Shown here in pieces: positions 26,436 to 34,251 of a stretch of 64,000 nucleotides of DNA. Position numbers and translations under genes: made by a program. A model generated the notes under the pieces. That model was not told the origin of the DNA, ran no database searches, and saw only the letters and a program-made list of their open reading frames with translations. The DNA is taken from NCBI GenBank assembly GCA_023229545.1, contig JALNZB010000019.1, positions 5,073-69,072 of the forward strand. The letters run 5' to 3'. How positions within the stretch are numbered: position 1 is the first letter of the stretch; every line of letters starts with the position of its first letter. The stretch is from Sulfuritalea sp. GTDB taxonomy: Bacteria > Pseudomonadota > Gammaproteobacteria > Burkholderiales > Rhodocyclaceae.

Positions 26436-27557
26436 ATGGCAATCAGCGAACTGCAAGTCGCCTTGGTCGGCGCCGGTGCGGCGGCGGTCGCCCTCGTCTG
26501 GGGCTACAACGCATGGCAGGAACGCCGGCACCGCAAGATCGCCGACAGGATATTCAAGGGCGGTCAGGGCGATGCGCTGCTGGGGGCGGAAGACCCGGAA
26601 GCTGAGGACAGCGGTCGACGCGAGCCGCATTTTGCGGTCGAGGCGAGTGATGAATTACCGGAAGCGATCGGCGATGCCGCCACCGACATGGAGCCGGCGC
26701 GGGATGACTCCGCGCCGCAATCAATGCTGCCGGTCGAAGGCGCGGATGCCGTTGCCGATTGCGTACTGCGTTTGACCACGGTCGATGCGGTGCCGGCGCC
26801 CGCTGTTCTGGCCATGCAGGACGCATGGGCGGCGGAGTTGACCAAGCCGTTGCACTGGCATGCAAGAAACGATGCCGATGGCGCGTGGCAGCCGGTCGCT
26901 GCCGACGAAACCGGGCGTTACCGGCAATGGGCGGTTGCGCTGCAACTGGTTGATCGGCGCGGGCCGGTTTTGGAGGGTGAGCTGGCGCGCTTCTTCGATG
27001 GTGTGCAGCAGGTGGCGACACAGACGGGCGCCGTGCTGGAACTGCCTGCGCGCGGCGAACTCGTAATGCGCGCCGCCGCGCTCGATGAATTCTGCGCCGG
27101 AGTGGATATCCAGTTTGTGCTGCATGTCGTCGAGGCTTCGGGCGGCGTCTTTTCAGGCACCAAGCTGCGCGGCGTGGCGGAAGCGGCGGGGCTGGCTCTG
27201 GAAGCGGATGGCGTGTTTCGCGCCCGTGACGCCGCCGGTGGCGAACTATTCACCGTCGCCAATCTCGGCGCCGAGCGGCTCGATGCAGAGTCCATCAAAT
27301 CGCTGGCCATCCACGGCCTGACCCTGAGCCTCGATGTGCCGCGCGTGACCGACGGCACTCTCGCCTTCGACCGCATGCTGGCGACCGCGCGGCAACTCGC
27401 GACAGCACTGGGCGGCGTGCTGGTCGACGCGCAGCGCGCACCGCTGGCCGACGCCATGATTGCGGCGATTCGGGCCAGGACGGCCGAACTGCAACAGCGC
27501 ATGAAGGACGGCGGCATCGTCCCCGGCAGCACCAGGGCGCTGCGGCTGTTTTCCTGA
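26436..27557 (+). CDS. zipA: ZipA-like cell division protein
   Basis: This 373-residue protein has one N-terminal membrane anchor (LQVALVGAGAAAVALVWGYN) with the N-terminus outside. An acidic, low-complexity linker and a C-terminal ZipA FtsZ-binding-type domain (from about residue 110, with SGGVFSGTKLRGVAEAAGL as a recognisable stretch) follow. ZipA tethers FtsZ to the membrane in the divisome. The domain is diverged from the E. coli protein; the assignment rests on architecture plus the smc-zipA-ligA neighbourhood. ATG 26436 follows the smc stop, and the 3' end overlaps ligA as ATGA. Confidence 0.82.
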   Translation: MAISELQVALVGAGAAAVALVWGYNAWQERRHRKIADRIFKGGQGDALLGAEDPEAEDSGRREPHFAVEASDELPEAIGDAATDMEPARDDSAPQSMLPVEGADAVADCVLRLTTVDAVPAPAVLAMQDAWAAELTKPLHWHARNDADGAWQPVAADETGRYRQWAVALQLVDRRGPVLEGELARFFDGVQQVATQTGAVLELPARGELVMRAAALDEFCAGVDIQFVLHVVEASGGVFSGTKLRGVAEAAGLALEADGVFRARDAAGGELFTVANLGAERLDAESIKSLAIHGLTLSLDVPRVTDGTLAFDRMLATARQLATALGGVLVDAQRAPLADAMIAAIRARTAELQQRMKDGGIVPGSTRALRLFS

Positions 27558-29626
27558 TGCCCCTGCGGGACGCAGCGGCGCGGGCGGAAACCTTGCGCCG
27601 CGAAATCGAGCGACACAACCATGCTTATTACGTGCTCGACGCGCGGACCATTCCGGATGCGGAATACGACCGGCTGTTTCGCGAGTTGCAGGCGCTGGAG
27701 GCGGCGCATCCGGAGCTGCTGACACCCGATTCGCCGACGCAGCGGGTCGGCGGCAAGCCCTTGCCCGCGTTCGCGCCGGTACGGCATGTCGTGCCGATGC
27801 TGTCGATTCGCACCGAGACCGACACCGAGCCGACGGGAGCGCGCGCCTTCGATGCCCGCGTGCGGCGCGAACTGGAGTTGAATGAAGGCGATCCCGCCAT
27901 CGACTATGCCGCCGAACTCAAGTTCGACGGACTCGCCATCAACCTGCGCTATGAAAACGGCGTACTGGCGCAGGCCGCCACGCGTGGCGACGGCGAAACC
28001 GGCGAGGATGTGACGCAGAACATTCGCACCGTGCGGCGCATTCCCTTGCGCCTGACGGGCAATGCGCCGCAGGTGCTGGAAGTGCGCGGCGAAGTGTTCA
28101 TGAGCCGGCCCGATTTCGAGCGCTACAACGAGAAGCAGCGGGCGCTGGGGCGGGCAACGCTGGTCAATCCGCGCAACGGCGCGGCGGGCAGCATCCGCCA
28201 GCTCGATCCGGCCATGGCGTCGGAACGACCGCTGTCGTTTTATGCTTACGGGCTGGGTGAAACGCGGGGCTGGACGCTGCCGGAAACGCACGGTAGTTTG
28301 CTCGATGCACTTAAGACATTGGGTTTGCCGGTCTGCGAGCATCGTGCGGTGGTGCGCGGCGCGGATGGCCTGATCGCGTTCCACGCCCGTATCAGCAAGG
28401 CGCGCGATGCGCTGCCCTTCGACATCGACGGCGTGGTGTACAAGGTGAATTCGCTGGCGCTGCAACAGCGGCTTGGTTTCGTCACGCGCGAGCCGCGCTG
28501 GGCCGTGGCGCACAAGTATCCGGCCGAAGAGGCGCTGACCACGGTGGAGGCCATCGACGTGCAGGTCGGTCGCACCGGGGCCATCACGCCGGTGGCGCGT
28601 CTTGCTCCTGTTTTCGTCGGCGGCGTTACGGTGACCAATGCCACGCTGCACAACGAGGCCGAGGCGCGACGCAAGGACGTGCGGGTCGGCGACACGGTGA
28701 TCGTGCGCCGCGCTGGCGATGTGGTTCCCGAGGTGGTGTCGGTGGTGATGGAACGCCGACCGATGAAAGACCTCGTCGCCGAACTCCATGGGCCTTGGGA
28801 ACTGCTTAAGGAGTATCCGGTTTGTCCGGTCTGCGGTTCCTCAATCGAGAAACCCGAGGACATGGCCATCGCGCGCTGCACCGGCGGCCTGTTCTGCCCG
28901 GCGCAACGCAAGCAGGCGCTGCTGCATTTCGCCAGCCGGCGCGCGATGGATATTGAAGGTCTGGGCGACAAGTTGGTCGAGCAACTGGTGGACAATGCCA
29001 TCGTCAAGACTCCGGCCGATCTCTACACGCTTGGCATGTCGGCGCTGGCCAACCTGGAACGCATGGCGGAGAAATCGGCGGCGAACATCCTTGCCGCCAT
29101 CGAAATGAGCAAGACGACGACGCTGGCGCGTTTCATTTTCGCGCTGGGCATTCGCAATGTCGGCGAGGCGACGGCGAAGGATCTGGCCCGCCACTTCGGC
29201 AATCTGGACGCGCTGATGAGCGCCGATGTCGAGCGCTTGCAGCAGGTGCCCGATGTCGGCCCGGTGGTGGCCGCCTCGGTCGCGCGCTTCTTCGCCGAGC
29301 CGCATAATCGCACGGTGATCGCCGAACTGCGCCAGGCTGGGTTGCGCTGGGAGGAGGGCGAGCCACAAGGCACGGTGGCTTCGCCCCTCGCCGGCAAGAC
29401 CTTCGTTCTCACCGGCGCGCTACCGACACTGACGCGCGACGAGGCCAAGGACATGATCGAAGCGCTGGGCGGCAAGGTCGCCGGCTCGGTGTCGAAGAAG
29501 ACCGATTACGTGGTGGCCGGCGCCGAAGCCGGTTCCAAGCTGGACAAGGCGCAGGCTTTGGGCGTTAGTATTCTGGATGAGATTCAATTCAAGGAATTAC
29601 TCAAAGGTGGTGTAGCTTCTCAATAA
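27557..29626 (+). CDS. ligA: NAD+-dependent DNA ligase LigA
   Basis: The 689-residue replicative ligase contains the Ia domain (HNHAYYVLDA, IPDAEYDRLF) and the nucleotidyl lysine K122 in AELKFDGLAINL. An OB fold (VQVGRTGAITPVA), a Cys4 zinc finger (CPVCGSSIEK ... CTGGLFCPAQ), HhH motifs and a C-terminal BRCT domain (GKTFVLTGALPTLTRDEA) follow. All essential motifs are present. Its start overlaps the zipA stop. Its last codons and stop lie inside a MITE-like element: without the insertion the frame would end KGGHNL instead of KGGVASQ. Confidence 0.97.
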   Translation: MPLRDAAARAETLRREIERHNHAYYVLDARTIPDAEYDRLFRELQALEAAHPELLTPDSPTQRVGGKPLPAFAPVRHVVPMLSIRTETDTEPTGARAFDARVRRELELNEGDPAIDYAAELKFDGLAINLRYENGVLAQAATRGDGETGEDVTQNIRTVRRIPLRLTGNAPQVLEVRGEVFMSRPDFERYNEKQRALGRATLVNPRNGAAGSIRQLDPAMASERPLSFYAYGLGETRGWTLPETHGSLLDALKTLGLPVCEHRAVVRGADGLIAFHARISKARDALPFDIDGVVYKVNSLALQQRLGFVTREPRWAVAHKYPAEEALTTVEAIDVQVGRTGAITPVARLAPVFVGGVTVTNATLHNEAEARRKDVRVGDTVIVRRAGDVVPEVVSVVMERRPMKDLVAELHGPWELLKEYPVCPVCGSSIEKPEDMAIARCTGGLFCPAQRKQALLHFASRRAMDIEGLGDKLVEQLVDNAIVKTPADLYTLGMSALANLERMAEKSAANILAAIEMSKTTTLARFIFALGIRNVGEATAKDLARHFGNLDALMSADVERLQQVPDVGPVVAASVARFFAEPHNRTVIAELRQAGLRWEEGEPQGTVASPLAGKTFVLTGALPTLTRDEAKDMIEALGGKVAGSVSKKTDYVVAGAEAGSKLDKAQALGVSILDEIQFKELLKGGVASQ

Positions 29627-29821
29627 GTCGTGGCAGAACTCCCTCCCCTTCAAGGGGAGGGGCGGGGAGGGGATTGGGGCTAAAGTTGGATGGCATTTGC
29701 AATAGACTGACTCACTTGCATCTTGCTTTTTTCACCATCCCCCTCCCAACCTCCCCCTTGAAGGGGGAGGAGCTTTCGTCTACGACCTTTGCCACGACTT
29801 ATTGAGAAGCTACCAGGTGGT
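29605..29821. mobile_element. MITE-like hairpin element in the 3' end of ligA, with flanking 7-bp direct repeat
   Basis: Perfect 24-base terminal inverted repeats lie at 29612-29635 (starting GTAGCTTCTCAATAAG) and 29790-29813. Inside them are G/C-rich nested hairpins (CCCTCCCCTTCAAGGGGAGG and its counterpart CCTCCCCCTTGAAGGGGGAG near 29750-29770), so most of the 202-bp unit can fold back on itself. The heptamer AGGTGGT occurs immediately left (29605-29611) and, after one base, right (29815-29821), as expected for a target-site duplication. No transposase ORF is inside, which fits a non-autonomous element. Confidence 0.75.
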
Positions 29822-29865
29822 CACAATTTGTGACTACCTTGTCGATTGAATGTGGAGGCAGCAAA

Positions 29866-30771
29866 GTGAAGAAAGTCACCAAAGCCGTATTCCCCGTCGC
29901 CGGTCTCGGTACCCGTTTCCTGCCGGCGACCAAGGCCAGCCCGAAGGAGATGATGCCCATCGTGGATAAGCCGCTGATCCAGTATGCGGTGGAGGAGGCG
30001 GTGGCCGCCGGCATCACCGACATGATCTTCGTCACCGGTCGCTCCAAGCGCGCCATCGAGGATCATTTCGACAAGGCCTATGAACTCGAAAGCGAGCTCG
30101 AACAGCGCGGCAAGACCGAACTGCTGGAGTTCGTGCGCAACATGATCCCGAAGAACATCAACTGCATCTACATTCGCCAGCCGGAGGCCCTGGGGCTGGG
30201 CCATGCGGTGCTCTGCGCCTACCCGGCGGTGGGCGACGAACCCTTTGCGGTAGTGCTGGCCGACGACCTCATCGATGGTGATCCGCCGGTAATGAAGCAG
30301 ATGGTGGACATCTATGACTACTACCGCAGTTCGGTGATCGGCGTGCAGCAGGTGCCGCACGAAGATACCCGGAGCTACGGCATTGTCGATAGCAAACCGA
30401 TGACCGATACGGTCGAGCAGATTCTGCGGATTGTCGAAAAGCCCGAGCCCGAGGATGCGCCATCGACGCTGGCCGTGGTCGGTCGCTATGTCCTGACGCC
30501 ACGCATCTTTCATCACCTGGCGACTATCGGCAAGGGTTCCGGCGGCGAGATTCAGCTTACCGATGGCATAGCCGCGCTACTGGCCGAGGAGCAGGTGCTG
30601 GCCTATCGTTATCAGGGCACGCGCTACGACTGCGGCTCCAAGCTGGGTTACCTGGAAGCGACCGTGGCGTTCGGTCTGCGCCACCCGGAAGTCGGCAAGG
30701 ACTTTGCCGCCATTTTGCGGAGGATGTCCGATGGATACCATCCACGGCACTCTGCCGGGGATATGAAATGA
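29866..30771 (+). CDS. galU: UTP-glucose-1-phosphate uridylyltransferase GalU
   Basis: GalU makes UDP-glucose for cell-envelope polysaccharides. The 301-residue nucleotidyltransferase shows the N-terminal loop KAVFPVAGLGTRFLPATKA, then VDKPLIQYAVEEA, the EALGLGHAVLCA segment, DDLID, and the IVEKPEPEDAPS region. GTG 29866 is chosen because GGAGG lies exactly 7 bases upstream and the protein then starts MKKVTKAVFPVAG; an upstream GTG at 29830 would add 12 unconserved residues. The stop overlaps the hpt start codon. Confidence 0.95.
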   Translation: MKKVTKAVFPVAGLGTRFLPATKASPKEMMPIVDKPLIQYAVEEAVAAGITDMIFVTGRSKRAIEDHFDKAYELESELEQRGKTELLEFVRNMIPKNINCIYIRQPEALGLGHAVLCAYPAVGDEPFAVVLADDLIDGDPPVMKQMVDIYDYYRSSVIGVQQVPHEDTRSYGIVDSKPMTDTVEQILRIVEKPEPEDAPSTLAVVGRYVLTPRIFHHLATIGKGSGGEIQLTDGIAALLAEEQVLAYRYQGTRYDCGSKLGYLEATVAFGLRHPEVGKDFAAILRRMSDGYHPRHSAGDMK

Positions 30772-31313
30772 ACCCGCAGGAAGCGAAGGAGATTTTCGAG
30801 GAGGCCGATCTGATTTGTTCGGCCGAAGAGTCGGCGCTGGCGGTACGGCGTGTTGCCGCCGAGATCACGGCACGTCTGGCCGATGCCAATCCGCTGGTGC
30901 TGGCCGTGATGGGCGGCGCGGTGGTATTTACCGGGCAGCTCTTGCCGCAGATCATTTTCCCGCTGGATTTCGACTACCTGCATGTCACGCGCTACGGCGA
31001 TGTCACCACCGGCGGACAACTGGAATGGATTGTCAAGCCACGCTCCACTGTCGAGGGTCGCGTCGTCCTTGTCGTGGATGACATTCTCGACGAAGGCGTG
31101 ACCCTGGCCGAGGTCAGCCGGCGCCTCCTGACGCAAGGCGCCAGCGAAGTACTGTGCGCCGTATTCGCGGACAAGAATATCGGCCGCACCAAACCGATAA
31201 CCGCCGATTTCGTCGGCGTGCATCTGCCGAATCGCTATGTCTTTGGCTACGGCATGGATGTCAAGGGCGCATGGCGCAACTTGCCGGCGGTATATGCGGT
31301 GAAGGGTTTGTGA
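30768..31313 (+). CDS. hpt: Hypoxanthine-guanine phosphoribosyltransferase
   Basis: This 181-residue type I phosphoribosyltransferase salvages hypoxanthine and guanine. The PRPP-binding motif is VVLVVDDILDEGVTL; the flexible region follows VTRYGD and the base-binding part is near the C-terminus (FVGVHLPNRYVFGYGMD). It overlaps galU by ATGA, which implies cotranslation. The family is clear, but preference between hypoxanthine and guanine cannot be read from the sequence. Confidence 0.9.
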   Translation: MNPQEAKEIFEEADLICSAEESALAVRRVAAEITARLADANPLVLAVMGGAVVFTGQLLPQIIFPLDFDYLHVTRYGDVTTGGQLEWIVKPRSTVEGRVVLVVDDILDEGVTLAEVSRRLLTQGASEVLCAVFADKNIGRTKPITADFVGVHLPNRYVFGYGMDVKGAWRNLPAVYAVKGL

Positions 31314-31414
31314 CGATGGATATCGTTTGAACCCGCGACACGCGCCAGACTTGGGCTTGCAACTTCAGCGGATTTAGTGGAACAATGCGACCTTTCCAAC
31401 CAAAGGGGAATTCG

Positions 31415-31777
31415 ATGAACAAAAGCGAACTGATTGAAGCAGTGGCCGCGCGTGCCGAGCTTTCCAAGGCGGCGGTCAACAAGGCCATCGATGCGCTGAC
31501 CGAAGTCATTACCTCCGTAATTGCCAAGGGCAATCCCGTCGCCCTGATCGGATTCGGCACCTTCAAATCCGTGAACCGTGCCGCCCGCACCGGCAAGAAT
31601 CCGAAGACCGGCGCTCCCCTGAAGATTGCCGCCAAGGCGGTGCCGAAGTTTTCCGCAGGCGCCGGACTGAAGGCCGCTGTTGCCGGCAAGAAGCCGGCGG
31701 CCAAGAAGCCCGCCGCAGCGAAGAAGCCGGCGGCCAAGCCGGCTGCCGCGAAGAAGCCGGCAGCCAAGAAGAAGTAA
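31415..31777 (+). CDS. HU-family DNA-binding protein with Lys/Ala-rich C-terminal tail
   Basis: The first 90 or so of 120 residues form a standard HU fold (MNKSELIEAVAARAELSK, then GFGTFKSVNRAARTGKNPKT, the DNA-contacting arm region). A tail of about 30 residues composed of AKKPAA repeats follows, resembling histone H1 tails and seen on some proteobacterial HU proteins. The tail should add nonspecific, charge-based DNA compaction. ATG 31415 has AAGGGGAA upstream; an earlier in-frame ATG at 31385 is unconserved. A strong intrinsic terminator follows. Confidence 0.92.
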   Translation: MNKSELIEAVAARAELSKAAVNKAIDALTEVITSVIAKGNPVALIGFGTFKSVNRAARTGKNPKTGAPLKIAAKAVPKFSAGAGLKAAVAGKKPAAKKPAAAKKPAAKPAAAKKPAAKKK

Positions 31778-31788
31778 GTCTTTCGGCA

Positions 31789-31824
31789 CAACAAAAAGGC
31801 AACCTTCGGGTTGCCTTTTTGTTG
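31789..31824 (+). terminator. Intrinsic terminator, usable from both sides
   Basis: A perfect 16-base-pair stem (CAACAAAAAGGCAACC pairing with GGTTGCCTTTTTGTTG) encloses the stable tetraloop TTCG. The flanking A5 and T5 runs make it work in both directions. It ends the HU gene and the convergent DUF1015 gene, whose stop codon is 2 bases away. Confidence 0.9.
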
Positions 31825-31825
31825 C

Positions 31826-33073
31826 CTAGTCCAGCATGTGCGACACCAGCCCGTCGGCCAGCTTGGGCTCGAACCAGGTCGACTTTGGCGGCATGACATT
31901 GTTGCTGTCGGCCACCGCCATGAGCTGATCCATGCGCGTTGGATAGAGGGCGAAGGCCGCCGCCATCTCGCCGGAATCGACGTGCTTTGCCAGTTCGGCC
32001 AGACCGCGGATGCCGCCAACAAAATCGATGCGCTTGTCGCGGCGCAGGTCGGTGATGCCCAGGATCGGCCCGAGCGCGTGCTCGGAAAGCAGCGAGACAT
32101 CCAGATTCGCCACCGGATCGGCGACGAACAGCTTCGGGTCGATGTTCAGCCGGTACCAGCGACCGGGCAGGTAGAGGCCGAATTCGCCGGGACAGCAAGG
32201 TTTTACCGCGTCGCAGGCGGGCGAGACGAGGAACTTTTCGCCGAGGCGGACGAGGAAGGCGTCGGTCGACAGACCGTTCAAATCCTTGACCACCCGGTTG
32301 TAATCCAGAATCTTCATCTGATGATGAGGGAATATCACCGCCAGAAACGCGTCGGCGGACGAAGCCGCTCCGTGTTGGCGCCGCGCGGCGGCCACGCGCG
32401 AAGCGGCGGCCGAGCGGTGATGGCCGTCGGCGATATACAGCGCGGGCATGGCATCGAAGGCCTGCGTGATCGCGGCGATGCGCACGGCATCCGTCAGCAC
32501 CCATATCTGGTGGCGGATGCCGTCGGCGGCAGTGACATCGGCGGCGGGCGCGCCTTGCGCGATGGCGTCGATCAGTTTATCCGCCGCACTTGAGGCGGGG
32601 TAGGCCAGCAGCACCGGGCCGGTTTGCGCATTCAGCGCCTCGATCTGGCGCACGCGGTCGTCTTCCTTGTCGGGCCGCGTGAATTCGTGTTTGCGGATGC
32701 GGTTGCTGTCGTAATCGGCCACGCTCGCCGCCGCCACCAGGCCGGTCTGCACATGATTGCCGCGTTCGCCGGGCATGGTCAGCCGATAGGCGTAGTAGCA
32801 GGGCGCGTCGTCCCTCGCCAGCACGCCGGCGGCAAGCATCCGCGTCAGGTTTTCCGCCGCCTTGGCATATACCGCAGGGTCATGGGGATCGATCTCCGGC
32901 GGCAGATCGATTTCCGCCTTGGAGATATGCAGGAATGACCATGGCTTGCTCGTCGCGCCATGCACCATCGCGCGCGCTTCGGCGCTGGAAAGTACATCGT
33001 AGGGCGGCGCGGCAACGGCGTCGGCCTGGCCGGCGGCGGGGCGCAGGCCGCGAAAAGCCCGGATCAGACTCAT
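31826..33073 (-). CDS. DUF1015 family protein
   Basis: This is a 415-residue protein of the DUF1015 family. Landmarks are the N-terminal IRAFRGLRP, APPYDVLSS, the central KHEFTRPDKEDDR, and the IADGHHRSAAAS motif. An archaeal relative is an ADP-dependent free serine kinase; whether bacterial members share this is not settled, so no function is assigned. ATG 33073 (MSLIRAF) is chosen; an upstream extension to 33127 would overlap the 3' end of aroG. It lies 10 bp behind aroG on the same strand, implying cotranscription with aromatic amino-acid synthesis. Confidence 0.88.
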   Translation of the reverse strand: MSLIRAFRGLRPAAGQADAVAAPPYDVLSSAEARAMVHGATSKPWSFLHISKAEIDLPPEIDPHDPAVYAKAAENLTRMLAAGVLARDDAPCYYAYRLTMPGERGNHVQTGLVAAASVADYDSNRIRKHEFTRPDKEDDRVRQIEALNAQTGPVLLAYPASSAADKLIDAIAQGAPAADVTAADGIRHQIWVLTDAVRIAAITQAFDAMPALYIADGHHRSAAASRVAAARRQHGAASSADAFLAVIFPHHQMKILDYNRVVKDLNGLSTDAFLVRLGEKFLVSPACDAVKPCCPGEFGLYLPGRWYRLNIDPKLFVADPVANLDVSLLSEHALGPILGITDLRRDKRIDFVGGIRGLAELAKHVDSGEMAAAFALYPTRMDQLMAVADSNNVMPPKSTWFEPKLADGLVSHMLD

Positions 33074-33083
33074 GACTCGACCC

Positions 33084-34166
33084 TCAGCTTTGTTTGCAGT
33101 TGGCAGGCGAGCCGCGCAGCACGGCATCGGCGTCGCGGATCATCTTTTCGGTGGTTGCCCAGTCGACGCAGGCGTCGGTCACCGAACAACCGTATTTCAA
33201 CTGCGACAGGTCTTCCGGGATCGGCTGGTTGCCCGCCTCGATGAAACTTTCGATCATCAGGCCGACGATGGAACGCTGGCCGGCGGCGCGCTGGGCGCAA
33301 ATCTGATTAACGCAATCGTGCATGACCAGCGGTTGCAGTTCCGGTTTCTTGTAGCTATTGGCATGCGAACAATCGACCACGATGTTGTGCGGCAGTTTGG
33401 CCTTGGTCAACGCGGCTTCGGCCAGCGCGACGCTGACCGTGTCGTAGTTCGGGCGTCCGCCGCCGCCGCGCAGCACCAGATGGCCGTAGCGGTTACCAGC
33501 GGTGCGCACCACGCTGGAGCGGCCCTGCATGTTGATGCCGAGAAAGCTGTGCGGGCTGGAGGCGGAAATAACGGCATTGACCGCCGCGTCCAGCGAGCCG
33601 TCGGTGCCGTTCTTGAAACCCACTGGCGCGGACAGTCCGGAAGACATCTCGCGATGGGTCTGCGATTCGGAAGTGCGCGCACCAATCGCCACCCAGGCGA
33701 TCAGGTCGCCGAGATATTGCGGCGCAATCGGGTCGAGCGCTTCGGTGGCGGCCGGCAGTCCGATTTCGTTCACCGCAAGAAGAAATTCGCGCGCCTTCTG
33801 CATGCCTTCCTCGATGTGGAAGGAATCGTCCATGCGCGGATCGTTGATATAGCCCTTCCAGCCGGTCGCCGTGCGCGGCTTCTCGAAATACACCCGCATT
33901 ACCAGCACCATGGTGTCGGCCACATCATCGGCCAGCTTTTTCAGGCGTCGGGCATAGTCGAGGCCGGCGACCGGATCGTGGATGGAGCAGGGTCCGACCA
34001 CGACGAAGACGCGGGGGTCGCTGCCGTCGAGAATGCGCTCCAGCGTTCGCCGTCCCGCCAGCACCGACTCTGCGGCGGTTTCGGACAAGGGCACGCGGGC
34101 ATGGATCTCCTCCGGCGTCGGCATCGGTTCGAAGGCTTCGATATTGAGATTTTCAGTTTGTCGCAT
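33084..34166 (-). CDS. aroG: 3-deoxy-7-phosphoheptulonate synthase (DAHP synthase, type I)
   Basis: This enzyme condenses phosphoenolpyruvate and erythrose 4-phosphate as the first step of the shikimate pathway. The 360 residues match AroG/F/H: VVVGPCSIHDP (metal and PEP site), MRVYFEKPRTATGWKG, GARTSESQTHREMSSG, PVGFKNGTDGS, VVDCSHANS and the C-terminal KYGCSVTDACV. Which aromatic amino acid feeds back on it cannot be told by eye. It is followed by the DUF1015 gene after 10 bp and preceded on the same strand by a diguanylate cyclase gene. Confidence 0.95.
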   Translation of the reverse strand: MRQTENLNIEAFEPMPTPEEIHARVPLSETAAESVLAGRRTLERILDGSDPRVFVVVGPCSIHDPVAGLDYARRLKKLADDVADTMVLVMRVYFEKPRTATGWKGYINDPRMDDSFHIEEGMQKAREFLLAVNEIGLPAATEALDPIAPQYLGDLIAWVAIGARTSESQTHREMSSGLSAPVGFKNGTDGSLDAAVNAVISASSPHSFLGINMQGRSSVVRTAGNRYGHLVLRGGGGRPNYDTVSVALAEAALTKAKLPHNIVVDCSHANSYKKPELQPLVMHDCVNQICAQRAAGQRSIVGLMIESFIEAGNQPIPEDLSQLKYGCSVTDACVDWATTEKMIRDADAVLRGSPANCKQS

Positions 34167-34251
34167 GATGAATGGGCAAGTTTTGCCAAGTCCGTGTTGG
34201 TTTGATATTCATACTGTCGCAGCGGTCGCGGCGAAGGTCACCAGACCGATT

